DNA of 64,000 bases from Flaccisagitta enflata. Taxonomy: Eukaryota > Chaetognatha > Sagittoidea > Aphragmophora. The notes under the pieces are model-generated. The model had not been told where the DNA came from, did no database searches, and saw nothing but the letters and a program-made list of their open reading frames with translations. A program made the position numbers and the translations under genes. This document shows positions 62,295-64,000 of the stretch, one piece after another; the stretch's first letter is position 1, and each line of letters begins with the position of its first letter. The stretch lies in contig OZ231126.1 of the NCBI GenBank assembly GCA_965153355.1, positions 83,638,001-83,702,000 of the forward strand, in the 5' to 3' direction.

Positions 62295-62529
62295 AGTCGC
62301 GTATAACGCGACTCTACACCCTGCTTTGTCTGTCCGTCTGTCAGTACGTCAGTCCGTTGGTCCGTTGGTCTGTCAGTTCGTCGGTCGGTCTGTCCATATG
62401 TTTCCCTTCACCTTTTTGTTTTTGTTTTAGAAGTCTTTGGCCTCACTGCTCTTGCCCAAACGGTCTAGTGACCTAAAATTTGGCCCCTGCTCACCCGCAC
62501 GCGACTGGGGTAGCCGTGTATCCGGCCTT
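62295..62529 (-). mobile_element. Family A element, full length
   Basis: Reverse orientation. AGTCGCGTATAACGCGACT (62295-62313, perfect 8-bp stem, loop ATA), CTACACCCTGCTTTGTC, a GTCC/GTTGGTCC microsatellite, CCTTCACCTTTTTG, GGCCTCACTGCTCTTGCCCA, GTGACCTAAAATTTGGCCCC, CGCACGCGACTGGGGTAGCC and GTGTATCCGGCCTTG. Confidence 0.95.
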
Positions 62530-63007
62530 GCTTATTTCGCCATTGTCCCAATACTCAATAACCATTTTTGTCGTCGCCTTATTTGGCCATCGCCACATCA
62601 TCAGCGCCATCAAGAGCCAACGGCGGTCATGACAAAGATCATAACAAGGACGACGACGACGACGACGACGACGACGAACGATGATAATGACGACGATAAT
62701 GACGGTATTGACGACGTAACTCAAAAACCGGAAAATTTTCTGCATCAAACGTCCGGAAAAAGAGGAATGATGACGCTCGGCAAATTCTCAATCTGCCAAA
62801 TCGGCAAATCCGAGGAGGAAAATCGGCAGATTGGCTGATCGGCCGATCGGTAACAACGGCGATCCGGCGATGCCATTAAAATAGGCAGCAAACTCGCAGA
62901 TGGGCAATGCCGGCATCATCAGCCCATTCATGTCTCGTTGTTCAGTGCACATCTAGGGCACTTTGAGATGGGTCAGAAATGGCATCGAGGGATCAATTCC
63001 AGGCGTG
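62530..63007. other. No recognisable gene; (GAC)n and ATCGGC patches
   Basis: (ACG)n at 62648-62680; ATCGGCAAATC/GATCGGCCGATCGG words at 62795-62880. No gene motif. Confidence 0.5.
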
Positions 63008-63774
63008 TAACAGTTCGCCCAAGGGCAATATGTGGTCAGCGATACCCGTTGCCCTGCTTTGCATGATTTTAAATTTGAGTGAGAGGAAGCAGGGCAGCGG
63101 CACCCAAAGGGACAAAGTCCTGTAGAGCACAGAGAGACTTTCGTTTGTCCGTCCCTCCATCCGTCCCTCCCAGGCTCTCTCAGGGCTGAAATCTGCCCTC
63201 TCAGACCTGAAAACTACCCTCTCAAGCCTGAAATCTGCCCTCTCGGGCTTTGAATTTGAGAGGGCAGATTTAAGGCCTGAAAGGACAGATTTAAGGCCTG
63301 AGAGGGCAGATTTCAGGCCTGAGAGGGCAGATTTCAGACCTGAAAGAGCAGATTTCAGTGCTGAGAGGGCAGATTTCAATCCTAAGAGGGAAGATTTCAA
63401 GGCTGAGAGGGTAGATTTAAGGCCTGAGAGGACAGATTCAAGGCATGAGAGGGCAGATTTCAGGCCTGAGAGGGCAGATTTCAGGCCTAAGTGGGCAGAT
63501 TTAATGCCTGAGAGGGCAGATTCAAGGCCTGAGAGGGCAGATTTAGGGCTTGAGAGGGCAGATTTAAGGCCTGAGAGGGCAGATTTCAGGCCTGAGAGGG
63601 CAGATTTCAGGCCTGAGAGGGCAGATTCAAGGTCTGAGAGGGTGGATTTTAGGCCTGAGAAGGCCTAGGGGGGGGACAACAGATGGACCGACAGACGAAC
63701 GAACAAACGGACAAATGAAAGTCCCCCTGTGTTCTACAGGACTTTGTCCTCTTTGGGGCCACTGCCCAAAAAGT
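63008..63774 (+). mobile_element. Family B element, copy B5
   Basis: Head TTCGCCCAAGGGCAATATGT, GATACCCGTTGCCCTGCTTT, GCAGGGCAGCGGCACCCAAA, GTCCTGTAGAGCACAG, GTCC/CTCC words, then a 21-bp minisatellite (63176-63660). Its first four units are in reverse orientation (CTGAAATCTGCCCTCTCAG), and it flips near 63248 to AGGCCTGAGAGGGCAGATTT. Then GACAGACGAACGAACAAACG, CCTGTGTTCTACAGGAC and GGGGCCACTGCCC, then AAAAAG. The head motif, end hairpins and A-rich terminus match B4. Confidence 0.9.
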
Positions 63775-64000
63775 TGAGTATTCCCACCCCCTGGTGGGGG
63801 GGGGGGGGGATAGAATCAATGGGTTTTGAGATGGGGAAAAAATCAAAAGCTATATAGTGGCAAAAGCGTTAGATGGTCAGTAGACCCTTGCGGCAGAGCA
63901 TTTCCGCCACAATTTCGACGCGATTTCGACGCACCTCCTAATCGCCAGGCGACTTCCGGTTCCGGATGGCGCTAAAACCGCGGTTTCCGGTTACCGGTTT
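63775..64000. other. No recognisable gene
   Basis: A G run (63793-63810) followed by unique-looking GC-rich sequence at the window edge (GGTTTCCGGTTACCGGTTT). It may continue outside. Confidence 0.45.

Overview
Metazoan nuclear DNA, most likely from a marine invertebrate. The phylum cannot be fixed from this window. There is no operon structure, no ribosome binding sites and no dense coding. I found no intact host gene. The window is dominated by simple-sequence tracts (about 200 bp of GT at 45775, about 190 bp of CT at 53008, about 430 bp of GAA at 43903), minisatellites, dispersed non-autonomous elements and decayed retrotransposons. Most long open frames in it are translations of microsatellites.

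Coding remnants, all on the minus strand: (1) 2284-3721, a broken gene of an uncharacterised invertebrate family (motifs IIDG, HEEADTR, DSDV, TGSDT, then a nine-Cys tail), lying between two inverted ~500 bp repeat copies; (2) 8785-11130, a non-LTR retrotransposon (LINE) pseudogene with two short elements inserted in it; (3) 14991-16979, a long open LINE reverse transcriptase, 5'-truncated, whose apparent start lies in an adjoining repeat; (4) 60871-61190, the C-terminal fragment of a third LINE; (5) at low confidence, a possible zinc-finger exon at 39687-39937.

The strongest signal is a family of short dispersed elements, here called family A, with about 20 full or partial copies. A typical copy starts ACAAGGCCGGATACACGG, carries a head motif AGTCGCGTGC, has a variable core and a (GACN)n microsatellite, and ends in a short palindrome followed by CTAAAAA. 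The palindrome differs between subfamilies, but both arms change together so that pairing is kept, and in several subfamilies the head motif matches the new arm. This layout (subterminal inverted repeats, core repeats, ACGG-type microsatellite, 3' stem-loop, no clear target duplication) resembles Helentron-associated elements (HINE, and the 'pearl' elements of bivalves). Family B (5641, 19561, 20168, 54804, 63008) has the same plan with other sequences: a hairpin-rich end, a 21-bp minisatellite core, a GACN microsatellite and an inverted copy of the end. One B copy sits inside an A copy (54744-55540). Family D (1376-1875 and 3791-4295, inverted) shares the A-type tail.

Other structure: TA-flanked mariner-like miniature elements (21661, 33150, 50420, 50639); foldbacks (24258, 32988, 37255); an inverted pair of ~0.7 kb repeats at 24685 and 40888, the first interrupted by ~1.46 kb of tandem arrays; and higher-order arrays with periods of 9-15, 21, 23, 27, 79, 80, ~155 and ~160 bp. 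In three places a duplicate or a reading frame shows the state before insertion: A in the LINE frame at 9776-9922, a miniature element in one foldback arm at 33150-33324, and the array block at 25385-26845.
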